Below, one piece after another: positions 36,152-48,439 of a stretch of DNA of 64,000 bases. The position numbers and the translations under genes were made by a program. This stretch comes from Eutrigla gurnardus (taxonomy: Eukaryota > Chordata > Actinopteri > Perciformes > Triglidae), in NCBI GenBank assembly GCA_963514095.1, contig OY741267.1, forward strand, positions 13,365,585-13,429,584, read 5' to 3'. The notes under the pieces are model-generated. The model saw nothing but the letters and a program-made list of their open reading frames with translations. It was not told the DNA's origin and did not search any database. Within the stretch, counting starts at the first letter, position 1. Each line of letters begins with the position of its first letter.

Positions 36152-36600
36152 TGGACAATGGCAACACTTCCTTTTTGGCCTAATAGGCAGGGAGCCCCAA
36201 CCATTGTGGCCTGATTAGGGCTCCCATTCAAGCTCTCTGGGATTTCTAATTGCGGGGCCTTGTGCGGCGAACTCCCCCTCACTTCCCACCCCGCTACACT
36301 CCCCTCATGACTACTGTAAGACTTAATGAGACACAATTACTGCCCCCTAGGAGTCCTACAGCGAGCCAATCACAAAGAGAGACAAAGACCCCCAGTGAAT
36401 GGCCACTCAGCGGAAAAAGAGACAGAAAGAGGGAGCAGGAGGGAGGGAGAATCACAAGCCCTCATTGTCCGGAAAAAGCACAGAGAGAAGCCTTTTTTTT
36501 TTTTTTACAAATATAAATGTTTTTATTTAATGCCGGCTCATAATTAGGCCCCTGAGAGGGGAAGGGAGAGCCAAAGGAGTGGAGAGGGCGGGGAGTTCAA
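36152..36600. promoter_or_regulatory. Candidate conserved non-coding block
   Basis: Repeat-poor sequence with TTCTAATTGC (36243-36252), CACAATTACTG (36331-36341) and CTCATAATTAGGCCC (36537-36551), interrupted by a T12 run near 36491. No protein-like frame. Weak inference from motif content. Confidence 0.22.
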
Positions 36601-37235
36601 TGCGGAAAAAGGGCCTGTAGGTACAAAAGACCAAGAATGACATGTTTGACGTGCAAAGAAGGAGGAGAGGGGAGGAGGGAAAAGGAGAAAGGAAGAGGGG
36701 ACAAATAGATACGGTGGAGAAAAAACACAGAAGCAGAAAAAGAGAACAAAACCAAGTGGAAAAACTTGACAGGACTTTCTCCGTTTCTTCCCGTCCTAAG
36801 CCTGTTTGCCGTGGGAAATAGCCCGACATTGAATGATGCGTGCCAGGCGGAGTGAAAAGCCGAGACGGTGTCGCTGTGTTTCGCAGGTTTGGCACTTCAT
36901 GTTTGGCTCAGGAGGTGAAATATTACTCGATTTTTAGAGGCCTTTTCGACAAAACTGTGTGGGAAGCCACACAACAGGCTGCAAGAGGTTGGATTTAGAA
37001 AGAGCTGCAAATAAAAGACGAGAAAGGCACGGTTCGCAGACAGCTCTTGACTGTAATGGGTACATTTACCAAATGATTCCTCTAGAATAATACAGATATT
37101 GTTTCGGGTAGACGGGTTCTCATGAGGGCAGTTTATTGGGAAGCTGAGCCTCTGCATGATGTTCAGACAATCTATCTATCGGACAAACAGAAATCACAAT
37201 AGTCACCCAGCAGGAGATGTGGCAGGTGTGACCCG

Positions 37236-37269
<34 letters not shown>

Positions 37270-37401
37270 CGCTCCATAGCATTCTCAAATCTAACTGGAC
37301 AATCTTTGTCTTTTGGAAAGAATTTAATCTAAGAAAATCTCAGTCACACTTCTTGCTCTTGGCTAAACAAGCAGACAACAGTGTCAGCGCATGTTTGGTA
37401 T

Positions 37402-37441
<40 letters not shown>

Positions 37442-38748
37442 CCACAGACAAACACACTCTAACTTTCGACATAACGGTCCAATTTTATTGTGGAGCACAA
37501 CTGATTTCATTGGTCATTTTCATTTGTGGATTGAGCCAAAGAACCAGTGAGTTTAAAAAGCGGATTGACAGTAAATGCAGCATTAGAGGCAAATATTGAG
37601 ATATGCATCTTCATTTAGACCGGTTATCAAGCTAACCCCTTTGGGACATGCCCCCCTTTAAGTCAATCTGATGGCATGTAAATTACATGAAATATCCACA
37701 TTCCCTCAACAGCATCCACAGAAAACAAATGAGGATTCCTTTTCATTCTCCTCTATTTTTGCTGTACTCTATATGAGCATATGTGTAGGCGTACCATGAG
37801 AAATATCTTAATAAAGTAATTTAAAGGCATTTCATATGTGAATTGTATGTGGAGATGTTGACCAAAATACAGGGTAACAAATAGCTTAAATCAACCTAAC
37901 CACTCCTTTTTAATGTTTTGTGAGTCAAGTCATTGGTTGCTTTTGAAACATGAAGATTTACATCCAATCTCAGTGATGATGGTAACCAATAAATCAGTGA
38001 TGTCTTCGCAGCTGTGGCCTTTAAATAAAATCTTTGTCTGAGGAAAGGCAGAGTACTAATGCAGCAATTTACGAGACGACATTTTCAAAAAGAGGCCTTG
38101 GGACCAGCTTTGGGACCAGCTTTGGGGCCGGCCTGGAGCACCACGACACTGTGAGGAACCCAGTGAGACAGACTCTTTGACTTTCTCATATCAGACTAGT
38201 CCATAAAAATGAATATTCCCCTTGTATACTGGAGCAAAAGAGGTTAAAAAAAAACCTCATTAATACAAAAATAATCTGACCAGCATCCTCACCATATATT
38301 TCCAATGTTCATTTCTACCAATGACTTGGAGGCATAAATGAATATTCAGCAACACGAGTCCCGACTGTCACAGAGCCAATTCCTGCTGTTTTTCCAACAG
38401 TCACACTATCATGTGAAAGATTTCCTGATATACTGTATGTGATGATACATATTGGTCTGAAAAGAAACCTTTGGATGTTAATCGTCACCGCGTGCATCCG
38501 CATCAAGACATCAGCCTCAGCCCTGTTATGTCATCAGTGTAAGCCAGAAAAGACCCTCATCGGAATCTCCCGTCGCCTCGGATTGGTGCTCCGAGGGAAG
38601 GACGGCTCATTTCACTAAATACATATTCCCTGGATTCCTCTTTCCTCACGTCGCTTCCTAATGTCTTAGGATGGGAGATCTAAGAAAACAAATGACACAC
38701 ACATTTCTCTGTTGTTTGCGTTAACATTGCATTAAATCTCCAACCTGC

Positions 38749-38749
<1 letters not shown>
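36601..38749. other. Intergenic with two CA microsatellites
   Basis: (CA)n at 37238-37268 and 37402-37441. Purine-rich on + at 36650-36770. A tandem GGGACCAGCTTT pair lies near 38100-38124. No gene. Confidence 0.55.

Positions 38750-38799
<50 letters not shown>
38750..38799. repeat. (CA)n microsatellite
   Basis: Uninterrupted CA run of about 50 bp. Confidence 0.95.
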
Positions 38800-38805
<6 letters not shown>

Positions 38806-40829
38806 ACTGGCTTGGCCCCATGTTCCTTTCAGTGTGTGCAGCCTCTCAGCTACTGACTGAACCCCCTTTGTTCGGCGGTGACCCTCTTAAGCGCAGGTTG
38901 AAGCCTGCAGCCATTCCACTTTGGATTTGGACCCTATCGCGTGTCACACGGCTAAGTCGACCAGGACTGGGCCTCTTCACTCAGACACACGGCAACAAGT
39001 ATCCATTCATGTTACAATGAATGCTGCAGCGGCTAAAATGACGAGATCACCAAAATGACGAGCAGCCATACAGGCGTTGGGTGGTAAAAGGCTGCATCGC
39101 ATGGACATTTTTGTATTTTAACAAGTAATTTTATGTTCAACTGGTTTTAAAATGCCCAAAAAATGCCCAATAGTGAAGTCTCTATTGTTTGAAATGAGCG
39201 ACTGGGAGTAAACAAACCGATACAAATACAAACATACATAGCTGCACAGCTGCTGACCAGAGTTGTAATATGTTGGTTACAATTTGGCACTAAATAATTT
39301 GGATTCTCAGGTCAGACAAGTCCATCACTCAAGATCACTCAAGGCTAATTAGATTCTATCAATCTACTCAATCCTCTATCCTGGATTTTTCATCCACACC
39401 ACCAACACTAACCATAGCTTTATTTAGACACTTTGCGTATTATGCTTTTTCTAAATAACTGTCTCACAATCAATCATCAAATTCATCAATCATACCATTT
39501 CAAACAATCAATCTTTGAAATTGTAACAATGGTCGCCATTCCCATCACTCCCATGACAGGATACGGACGTAGCGTCAGCCAGGAGTTTGAAAAGCATCTC
39601 ATCTGATCTCTGCTGAATATAAAGTGCCTTGCCAGGGTGAGTTAGGCCCCGATGTGTCAGACCGCGTTTGAGCAGCCTGGGGCGTCTTTTTGGAGTTGGT
39701 TCAGTGAGAGTGGAGCGTTTAGCATGCTGCTTTTGCGTTTTTCCACTATATTCAGCTCCTGTTTTTACAGGAGCGCCCTGAACGCCTCCTTGAAAAGTCT
39801 TCAAAAGTGTTTTTTCTTTCTGATTTTCCAATCAGATGAATTGAGAGGCAGCATGGTGTCTGTTACTGGATACGTTATATGTCTTTACCAACAGTAGTGA
39901 CCCTGATCTGAACACAAAACAGGAGCTAATTTAGTGCACTAGTGTTTCAACTGAGTTGAGATTTGGGGTAAGTGGTTTTCATGAATTTAAAATAGGGGTG
40001 TAAAATGTATTTGAGCTCATTGGACAAATACAGTTCAATTTGATCTCCAGTCAAACTGGACCAGTAAAACCATTTCATAATCACCTAAATAACGACAGAA
40101 AGTTTGTCTCCCTCTCTTGAGTAATGTCATGTAAAGGGACTGAACTTGTAATAAATTGATATGTGTTAAGAAAAATCATATCAACAATTATACAACAATT
40201 ATGTGCATGACGATTTTGACATCACAGTGCATCTGCAAAGGCACAAAACCTTAGTCACATGTATTTGGGAACTGAACACATTATTTTGTACTGAAGCTGC
40301 TGATCGACAATATTTTGAACAATGTCCAATATCTCTAAATATGACCATTCTACATATGAATTGTTTATTCGGAGAAATTAATTGTGGAAAAGCCTCTGAG
40401 GCAGCATTTTACAAGAAGCAGGCCACTCACCGTTTAACTGGCTCCTGTAATGCCGCTACTGCTTTCCCCTTTTTGCTCTATAAATTGTCCAATTTCCTCT
40501 CGTTAACCAGAGACGCATCAGAAGGCTCCTCGGCTGGACCACCTGACTCCGCTGTGGTACGGCAGACCATGGCTAATGTTTTTGACAGTAAGAAGGCTGT
40601 CAAACTGGCAAGGCTTCAACAAAAGAGGCAGTGTGTTTTCAACCTGCCAAAAGCTGCTCTGTCTGATCGGGGCCTTAACACATATGGTGGAAAAGGAAAG
40701 GAAAAGCAATAGTTATTTTCTCTTAATTGGGAAAGTTGATTTGGAGCTCACTGCAGCACTTTTGGAAGTTTGTACCTGACTTAAAAATGTACCCAATTTC
40801 ACCAAATTAGTTGACCTGGCTGACACTGT
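38800..40829. other. Intergenic; one long frame of unknown meaning
   Basis: The + frame 40203-40712 (169 codons, ending KLARLQQKRQCVFNLPKAAL... then GGKGKEKQ) has no recognisable domain, no promoter context and no splice sites that I trust; I do not call it a gene. The 39540-39840 stretch looks like a decayed dispersed repeat but has no clear ends. Confidence 0.4.
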
Positions 40830-41789
40830 GGGCCCTAGTTTCGTGGCGCAGCGCAGGGCGGCGCAGGGTGGCGGAGCCGGCGTAATGCAAGTTTCGACCC
40901 GCGCAGCCTTGCGCACGGTCAGTTTGGCAGTTTGGTGGATCGCCTGCGCCAAGATGGGTGTGGCGGCGCAGCAGGGGGAGGCGTCACAGATTCAGCTTGG
41001 CGTAGCGGAAGTTTCGTGGCAAAAAGCCTCGCCGAGACTGCGCTGAAAGCTCGCCAGCTCCAACCTGGTCTACTCTCGGCGCAAGGCGCAAGGCGTAAAT
41101 AAAGTCCATTCATTCAATGCGAATCCCAGCTGGCGGATCGGAAGTTTGGCTGACGGCGCGCAGTGCGCACACGTCACCGAGACCTCACAGGCAGGTTTCC
41201 ACAGTTCCAGGCACATTTAAATGCAATACATAATCACAACAAACACTATTAATGCAACTAATTGAATCAACACGTGAATGTATATCTATATAGATTGTCC
41301 CGTCACATCTGACGTCAGATCAAAGGCGGATGGCACGCGTAACGGAAACTCAGCCTCTCGGACCAAAACATCTCCCTCTCTCTCTCCTGTTTTTTATAAT
41401 ATCGGCATTGTTATTATTATGATACGCGCGCACAGCGCGTGATGAGCGTGGTGGGAGCAGCGGCGCTGCTTCTGTCATCGGGTTGTCAAGTGACAGAACT
41501 TGCACTGAACCTCCCCTAACGCATTAAAGGAGAGGAGAGGAGCTCATTTGATTGGTGAAGATCTGAATCGGCTGTATTAATCCCAGTCCACGCCTCGTCT
41601 CCTCCTCGTCTCCCACTCACGCCTTCTTCTCCTCCCTCTTTCCCACTTGTGCCGGTGGGCGAGACGGGAGGTGTGCCTGCACGAGCCTGCGCGGTGCACG
41701 AAACTTGCAAAGTCCAGGCGGACACACCCCGTCGGCGCGGCGCAGGTGCGCCGAAAGCTGACTGCGCCTGGTCTACGAAACTAGGGCCC
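40830..41789. mobile_element. GC-rich non-autonomous DNA element, copy 2 (both termini)
   Basis: 960 bp with perfect 15-bp inverted termini: GGGCCCTAGTTTCGT at 40830-40844 and its reverse complement ACGAAACTAGGGCCC at 41775-41789. A possible 3-bp duplication TGT flanks it (40827-40829 and 41790-41792). The interior is rich in GCGC and TGGCG motifs and has no transposase frame, so it would depend on an enzyme supplied elsewhere. The GGGCC start suits PIF-Harbinger or ISL2EU-like superfamilies, but the superfamily is not settled. Copy 1 lies at 24773-25589. Confidence 0.82.
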
Positions 41790-42739
41790 TGTATCTTGTC
41801 CATTTATTTATGCATAGAAATTAATGTTCAAATTGTACATTTTTGTAGTAGAGTTATTTTTAATATATGCCGTATTAGCCGTAGTCAGGCTCGATAATGA
41901 TGCTGTTACCATACAGGTGAATCCCACCAGTTTAACCAAATCAACACAGCACTTATCATAAAGCAATCATTTTACTACAAATCTTTTGGAAACATGCAGA
42001 TCAGGTGCTCAGGTGTCAGGATGATGTCACTCAGTGCAACGCCACTCTTTAGGTTCATTTGCACTGGAAACAAGTGAACTCATCTCAACTCACTGGCAGA
42101 TGTTTTAAAGAGCGGGTATCAAAGTTTATTTTCGGAGCTGCCTTTTAACGTCTGCCTTCAGACGAGTCGTCAGGCTGTTGCTGCTGGAACAACACGCCTG
42201 CCTGACGCGTACAAAGTGGAACGCGTCTTTGTCAGTTTCAAGTGTCTCTCTGTTGGTTTCATCAGGTTTAATCAGGTCCAACAGTGACTTAGATTGACAG
42301 GTCATATGTCAGACGTGGATGTTTCACAAAGCAGCGCACCTTTCCTGGAATCCAGGAATTTTTTGCTAATCCCTCGTGCTGTTTTCTTTGCCGTGATCTC
42401 CCTCATTCAGCCCCACATTTTCATACCAGCTCAGTGCTATTACGAAGATGCTAAAAGCAAGTTTGGAAGTAACAGTTCATATGAAACTACATTAAGGTAA
42501 ATAATGTTTTACCTTAAGTTAAGTGTGTGGTTTGAGTTGATTCATTGCATATACATCGACATTAATGCTGCATTAAAACATAGTCAGCATTAATGTTTTG
42601 CTTCACTTTTCCTCAGTGATTGATTGTGTTTCTTTGATTTATAAAAGGGGCACATAACTCATTTTAATTAGTTTATGCCAAATCACAAAAACACAACAGC
42701 ATTTTTATAGTTGTTTTAGCTGTTTTTATAGTTGTACTT
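41790..42739. other. Intergenic, nothing recognised
   Basis: Mixed composition; no supported gene. Confidence 0.5.
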
Positions 42740-42890
42740 TTATAGTATAGTATAGTTAATTTTATACTGTGCCTATTGCCTGTTTGTATTTTTGTACTTT
42801 AAGAGCACTGATGTGAGAGATTCTACCTCAATTTCGTTGTACCTGTGCAATGACAATTAAAGATATTCTAATTCTAATTCAGGCGAGGGT
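42740..42890 (+). mobile_element. LINE-like 3' tail
   Basis: TCAATTTCGTTGTACCTGTG then CAATGACAATTAAAGATATT and a terminal (ATTCTA)-like repeat. This is the form of the 3' end of several fish non-LTR retroposons, which end in short tandem repeats after an AATAAAG-like signal. The body is absent, as in typical 5'-truncated insertions. Confidence 0.5.
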
Positions 42891-43487
42891 AAATGTATAT
42901 CAAGCACCTTTGACCAAATTATGAACCACTTTCTGAAAGAAACAATTCTGATATTTTTGAGGTTGCACCTCTAATACTGGCCATCATCTGATTTATACTC
43001 AGAGGGTATTTTCTGCTGTTTCCACACAGTGTGGGATTGACTCTATATAACTCTCATGACGTATATATCCATCTTTGTTCTGAGCCTCTCTGTCTCCTCT
43101 TCCTGCAGATGAGTCAACAGTGACGGTGTTAATGTGTCTTTTATTCCTCTGTCTATTCTCTGCATTCATTCTAACCACTGTTTCTCATGGTTGAAACGCC
43201 TAAAATAAGTGCATTGTTCTTTCCCAGTGGTGTCGCAGGAAGTCATGACGCTGAGCCACCGTCAGAATAACGCAGAATGCTGCGGTTATCTCCGAGTTAG
43301 CCCGGTGCAGTGTAGTAAACACCGAAAGAAAACATTAACAAGTCTGTATAATGCTTGATTACAGGTCTGTAATCATTATCTGGAGGAGGAGATCCAGAGG
43401 CATGGGTGGATTATGAGACAACAGGCCGCAGAGCACTGACATGCAAAATGCCCCAACACCTCTCCTTCATAGAAGCCACAGACCGTA
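42891..43487. other. Intergenic, nothing recognised
   Basis: No supported feature. Confidence 0.5.
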
Positions 43488-44080
43488 GTCTCTTTCTGTT
43501 GTAGTTGTTGTTGTTGTTGTTGTTTTGTGTGTCTTTGTGGTCGATACACATCTTTCTGTGGTTGTGTGTCTCTTTGTGGTTGTTTTTTGTCTCTTTGCAG
43601 TTGTTCCGCATCTCTTTGTTGTCATTTTGTGTCTCTTTGTGGTTTTTGTGTCTCTCTTAGGGTTTTTTGTGTCCCATTGTGGGGGTTTTGTATTATGATT
43701 GTCTTTTGTCATTTTGTAATCGTTTTGTGCATCTTTGCAAAAGTTTTGTACCTATCTCTCTGTGGTTTTGTGTCTATTTGTGGTCATTTTGTGTCTTTTG
43801 TGGTTATTTTGTGTCTCTGTAGGAGTTTTGTGTCTGTCGTTATTTGTTTAATGTCTCTTTGTAGTCATATTTTTGCTCTTTCTAGGCGTTTTGTGTCTCT
43901 TTGCAGTAGTGTTGTGTTTTTGGTTTGGGTCTATTTGTAGCCCTTTTGTGTCTCTTCCTTGTAATATGTCAAACCTATATAAAAAAAAACATTGCATCAC
44001 GTCAAATCGTATTGTGTTTCTTTGAAGGACACATCATAGGTGAAGGCCAGGGGACCCCTGTCATCTCGGGCCCCTGGAGC
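43488..44080 (+). repeat. Element carrying a 21-bp minisatellite (long array)
   Basis: Starts with a (GTT)n patch (43499-43523), then about 20 imperfect 21-bp units of the form TTTGTGTCTCTTTGTGGTC, to about 43960. It is followed by a non-repetitive flank (TTGTAATATGTCAAACC ... TTGTGTTTCTTTG then GACACATC ... GAAGGCCAGGGGACCCC). The flank recurs after the short array at 46120-46305, so the minisatellite belongs to an interspersed element. The 137-codon frame across it (Cys- and Leu-rich) is a by-product of the 21-bp period. Confidence 0.8.
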
Positions 44081-45122
44081 AACGTCCATTAATCTATCCA
44101 TGATTGTAAGCTGTTAGATGAATAATGATGTATTCTTTAAACACACATGGCGATGGTATCTCCTGTCTTTACTTAGTGTAAATCAGATGTTATCAAGGGC
44201 CTAGAGAAGTTTGAAGATATTGTTCACTTTGACTAAGACGGATGTTCTTTTACCAGACCGATGCAGTCGGGCTTCACATCACAAAATGTTCCTGTCACTT
44301 TGGTTCTGGATATCTTCTTAAAACAGCAGCACAGAAAAAAAAACATTCATGAACAAATCAAATATATACAAGTTACAAATTACAATGTTTCTCTACATGT
44401 TAGAAATACTAAAACAAACGAAACAACATCCTGATTTAAAGCTACAGTCACAGTGTGAAATAGTTCCTGGCAGATTGCCCTGTAGGAATCATTATCCAGC
44501 AGTTTAAATCTTTAAATCCCAGTGTGCAGCCATCAGCTTCACTGAGTGTCGCCTCTACGACAAGAGTAAAACATTTACTAGTCTGCCCCGTGTTTTCTGC
44601 AATCCGGACAATGTTTTATATCCTTATGTCACTATATCATAGAGATAAGACGGATAATGTTCGAATCCAGTGGAATTTTTATTAAGCTGTTTTCCCACTT
44701 CTTTGATGTGGTGTTTTCTGGAGTGGAACTCACGGAAGCTGTTAACCTAAACATGGGCTGCTGCACATATGTGTCAAGAAAGAACTTCATTTTAAAACTA
44801 AAAAAGAAATTCATAATAACAACAGTATTGGCTGTTATAATAAACCTGACTTCTTGGCAGGCAACACATGTTCACACTTTTTATGACGGACTGTGAGGAA
44901 ACAAATACACCCTCATAAACGTGGCCGTATTGTAGTTTACAGCTCCAGGTATCGCCTCAGTCAGATGTTTAACACTCCGTCGCTTACAATTCAAACCACA
45001 TTGCAAAAGTGTGTTAATCTCAAGTCTGTGAATGTTACATCAACACCACCTTTGGCTGCTGTACAAATTTGCAGCTTTCGTTTTTAGGTGGCTTAAACTA
45101 AAAACTAAAAAAAAGAAAACTG
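44081..45122. other. Intergenic, nothing recognised
   Basis: AT-rich, with an A-run at 44335-44343. No gene. Confidence 0.5.
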
Positions 45123-45665
45123 TTGCGGAGGCTGGGTGTTGTCTACCGTCCTTTACGGCAAGAAAAATCTCATGATGAGGTGCCTCCACATGATAAACAT
45201 GGATTTTCTCACACATGTACACTCAAGAGGTTGCTGAAAATGATCTTTGCCATGCACAAGAGTCAAACTGGCTTGAGCTGCTCGATGAAATCTTGCGGTA
45301 CAAAGGTCAAAGGAATAAAGCCCTGTTTATCCTCTAATACTGGTTCAAAGGTCCTCCCATTGCACTCTTTGCTATATACTTCCAATACTACGGTGCAGAA
45401 CTTCTTGTTTACCTTTTGCTGGCTAGATTTAGCTGCAAGCTACACACACGCTGTGTATGGCTCTATACGCTTTTATGAGTTATTTTCATATGAGGACTTG
45501 TTGCCTTCACACAATGGTGTCTTGGTAATTCCTTGTATTGTTGGATGGGAAAACAAAATGCTTGGCATTAATACAGGAACAAAATGGATAATCCAGAGTA
45601 TAATTTCATCACAAATTAAAGAGTATAGGCTACCTCTGATAAGATGTGGAATTACACTTATTTAA
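45123..45665 (+). other. Open frame of 180 codons, doubtful
   Basis: The + frame is open for 180 codons but has no recognised domain. On the - strand the same DNA also reads as protein-like text broken by stops (for example KFCTVVLEVYSKECNGRTFE and KQGFIPLTFVPQDFIEQLKP at about 45395-45260), suggesting that the original coding strand, if any, was the minus strand and that this is a decayed fragment. No family is recognised on either strand. Confidence 0.2.
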
Positions 45666-46119
45666 TCTCTGTCTCTTACACTTACAGACAATAAAAACTA
45701 AAAGTGCCTCCAACAAGGTACTCAAAGAACATAAAATATGTAATTGAGGTGTTTCAAGAATTGTGTACTGAAACCTTACCATAAATAGGATGAGGATTCC
45801 TCAACAACCTACAAGCTCCTGCAGGTTCCTGCAAGTACTTTTCTTCAGCTCACAATTTATATGAGTCACATGCATTGGTGGCTTCTAAAAGAACCCAGTG
45901 CCTAAAGGAACTAAGATTTTTGTAAGGTTACACAATGATCTGTTTTACTCAGGATATACATATTCATGACTATATTCATGACTACGGTGGTTGTTTTCTT
46001 GGATTATAAAGGAAATTGCAACAAAATAAAATAATAAACATCCACATGTGAATGTTCAAGTCAAGTCAGAAGTCCACACCAATATGTTTAGAACAGAAAA
46101 GTCTCTGCCATCCTCAGCC
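45666..46119. other. Intergenic, nothing recognised
   Basis: AT-rich sequence, no feature. Confidence 0.5.
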
Positions 46120-46305
46120 CTGTGTCTGCTTATAGTAGTTTTGTGTATCTTTGTAGTCCTGATGTGTCTCTTTGTGGTTGCCTTGTGCCTCTTTCTTGTT
46201 GTATATCAACGCAATAAAAAGATGAAATCACATCCAATCATTTTGTGTTTCCTTGACTGACATATTATGAGTTAAGGCCGGGGAACCCCCACTTCTGTAT
46301 CTCTT
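46120..46305 (+). repeat. Second copy of the 21-bp minisatellite element (short array)
   Basis: About four units (TTTTGTGTATCTTTGTAGTC, TGATGTGTCTCTTTGTGGTT and similar), then the same flank as at 43.96-44.08 kb: CTTGTTGTATATCAACGCA ... ATCATTTTGTGTTTCCTTGA then AAGGCCGGGGAACCCCC. Confidence 0.75.
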
Positions 46306-46904
46306 CCAGCCCCTCAGTTGTCTTTCTCCCTCCTCCATCTTTCCCTGTCCCTCTCCCTCTTGCCTCTCTCTCTCTCTCTCCCCCTCCTTCATTTGGCTGA
46401 AGCTAAATGTCTTGTGTGAGATAACATCACAGTAGGAAATTCCGCCTGTGTTGCCAGACTGCTCAGTTTTCTCCCCCGGGCTGGCAACAATGTGCATCCT
46501 TCATAAGTGCCTCTGCAGTGCTCAGGATCTCCACTCATCCCCAGTGAGCCCGGTCAAAAGACCCGCCGGCGAAACCCAACGCCGCGCTCCAAGCTCCACG
46601 CCGGAGCAGTGGCAGCGAGCCAGTGGGATTACTACAAAGCCACTGAAAAGTCCACCTTACGGTCTTACATTAACTTACAAGACCCCGATAATGTGGAGAG
46701 GCCATTAGCATAAGTGTCTCAACCATTTGTTGTGTACTCAATTAACATTTTTTTTACAACTTGAAAGTTGTCTTTCGACCTGACGACGTCTACACTTCAA
46801 GAAGTCACTGCACCCTGCCAAGAAATATTACAGGATAACATAAACATAACATAAACTTCATAACATAAACTTCTAAGTTCTTAAAACTACAGTGCATTGT
46901 TTTC
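46306..46904. other. Intergenic; pyrimidine-rich at 46300-46390
   Basis: A (TC)n patch near 46365-46381. No gene. Confidence 0.5.
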
Positions 46905-47215
46905 AAACTCTCATTTTGGATCCCCAGTTTCAAGCGTCGTGCTAAGCTAAGCTAACCATCTGTGAGTTTAGGCTTCATAATTTTTGCAGGGATCAAGCAG
47001 CACCATCCGGGTCTCAGAAGTATCAAGTCTTCTTCAGCCTGATGTTCATTTAGTAAATGATGGTCCATTTAGAGTCAAATAGACCAGAAAGCAGCGTATG
47101 CTTTAGGGCGGGGCTAGCTTGTGATTGACAGGTCGCTACCACGGCCTTATCCGGTCTGGGAATGTTCCATGTTTACGTCTCGTGGAACCAAAATTTCAGG
47201 TAACATTGACACCTC
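46905..47215 (+). repeat. Dispersed repeat fragments (fish-type)
   Basis: GTGCTAAGCTAAGCTAACCA and GGGCGGGGCTAGCTTGTGAT then TGACAGGTCGCTACCACGG are strings I recognise as recurrent in fish interspersed repeats. The boundaries are unclear and no coding remains. Confidence 0.45.
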
Positions 47216-47839
47216 CATATTGCAACTATATATGCACCAATAACAGCCAAGAAGAAAAATTGCTGAAGTGGGCATTTTTTAAGAAATACACAGCTATAGC
47301 CTCACTCTTCTTCACTCAGGGGTCCTAATTTGTCTGTTGTACTGAACATCCGTAGCCTCTTGTAGCAGGAAGGCTCACGGTTTGGAAAGTCTTGATAACA
47401 AATAAATCAGACCTTTTTTGTCAAGCTTCTGCGTTAAAGAAAGGTAAGAAATAAAGAGTCAGAGACAAAAAGCAAACTTTTGAAATGTATGTCTGCAGAA
47501 GTGAAATCCCCAAAGATAAATCACTGACTTGATTTTGTGAGACGCTATTGAAAATGAAAGCCCACAGCTTTTCTGGCAAATGCACAGAAGCTGCAAATAG
47601 TCACAGACATGGTGATGTCTTCAATTGTGCTTTCAGAGACCGAGGCTAAAGCTGGCGCTCAGTGAGCATAAAAGATTAATCTCTTATGGCTATGGCTTAC
47701 CATAAGAACATACAGTGTAATGGTCAGTTTACCCTCCAGATGGGTCCATAGCGTCTGTCATCCATGAAGGGCCAAGAAAGCTCATTTTAATGACCTGTGT
47801 CAAATAGCATTTATCTTTTTCCTGCAATGTAAACATTTA
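47216..47839. other. Intergenic, nothing recognised
   Basis: No supported feature. Confidence 0.5.
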
Positions 47840-48250
47840 AATCCCTATAGTCTTTATTTAGCCCAAACCGAGCGCCACAACACACAGCGTTGCCACGGTA
47901 ACAAACAGTTACCTTCAGCTTGGCCGAGATTAGTGGGTTGTTGTCTGGGCAGGACGAGATGTTTGCGCGGCGTACGGCATGAAAAGCTTTATGTATTTAG
48001 GGTTGTGTCTCTAACTTTGGAGCGTCTGCGCCATAAGCGCTCGAGGCTCTTTGACAGCAAGGAAAGGAGTGTCTCGCTGTGTCAACGTCTGTGACCTTTG
48101 GAGTTGAGTTCAGGGGCCGAACTCTGTTCTTTACACTGAAAGAAAAATGTCTGCCAAAGAGAGGCAGACCAACTCGCCGAGCTTCTCCCTAACAGCATCG
48201 TAAGCAGGGAGCTACAGGTGACTGACAACTAGGAGTGAATGCCTCCTGGA
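47840..48250. promoter_or_regulatory. Candidate regulatory block with a perfect RFX X-box
   Basis: GTTGCCACGGTAAC at 47889-47902 is a perfect inverted-repeat X-box (GTTGCC, two-base spacer, GGTAAC), the high-affinity site of RFX transcription factors that act in ciliated and neural cells. It lies in repeat-free, GC-balanced sequence extending to about 48,240. No gene start is visible nearby, so a distal element is more likely than a promoter. Confidence 0.4.
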
Positions 48251-48439
48251 ATCGCATTTAATTGCATAATTGTCAATCTTGACAAATTATCGAAAGACAT
48301 GAAATTCCAGAAGTTTTTAAAATCAAACCTTTTTCAAGAGTTCAAGAGTAAAATCTACCTTATTATGAAACTGTTTTATCAGCTATATCTAGGGAAAGCA
48401 TTGCCTCCCTGATATTGTTTGGTCTTAAGGTATCACAAA
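48251..48439. other. Intergenic
   Basis: AT-rich, nothing recognised. Confidence 0.4.

Noticed and set aside
35761..36336. Long His/Thr frames on the - strand
   Set aside because: Produced by CA/TG dinucleotide arrays, which read as alternating His-Thr or Cys-Val and contain no stops.
40203..40712. 169-codon frame on +
   Set aside because: No recognised family and no codon or splice evidence; borders on a transposon insertion. Kept only as a note in the intergenic entry.
43527..43940. 137-codon Cys/Leu-rich frame
   Set aside because: By-product of a 21-bp tandem repeat whose period is a multiple of 3.
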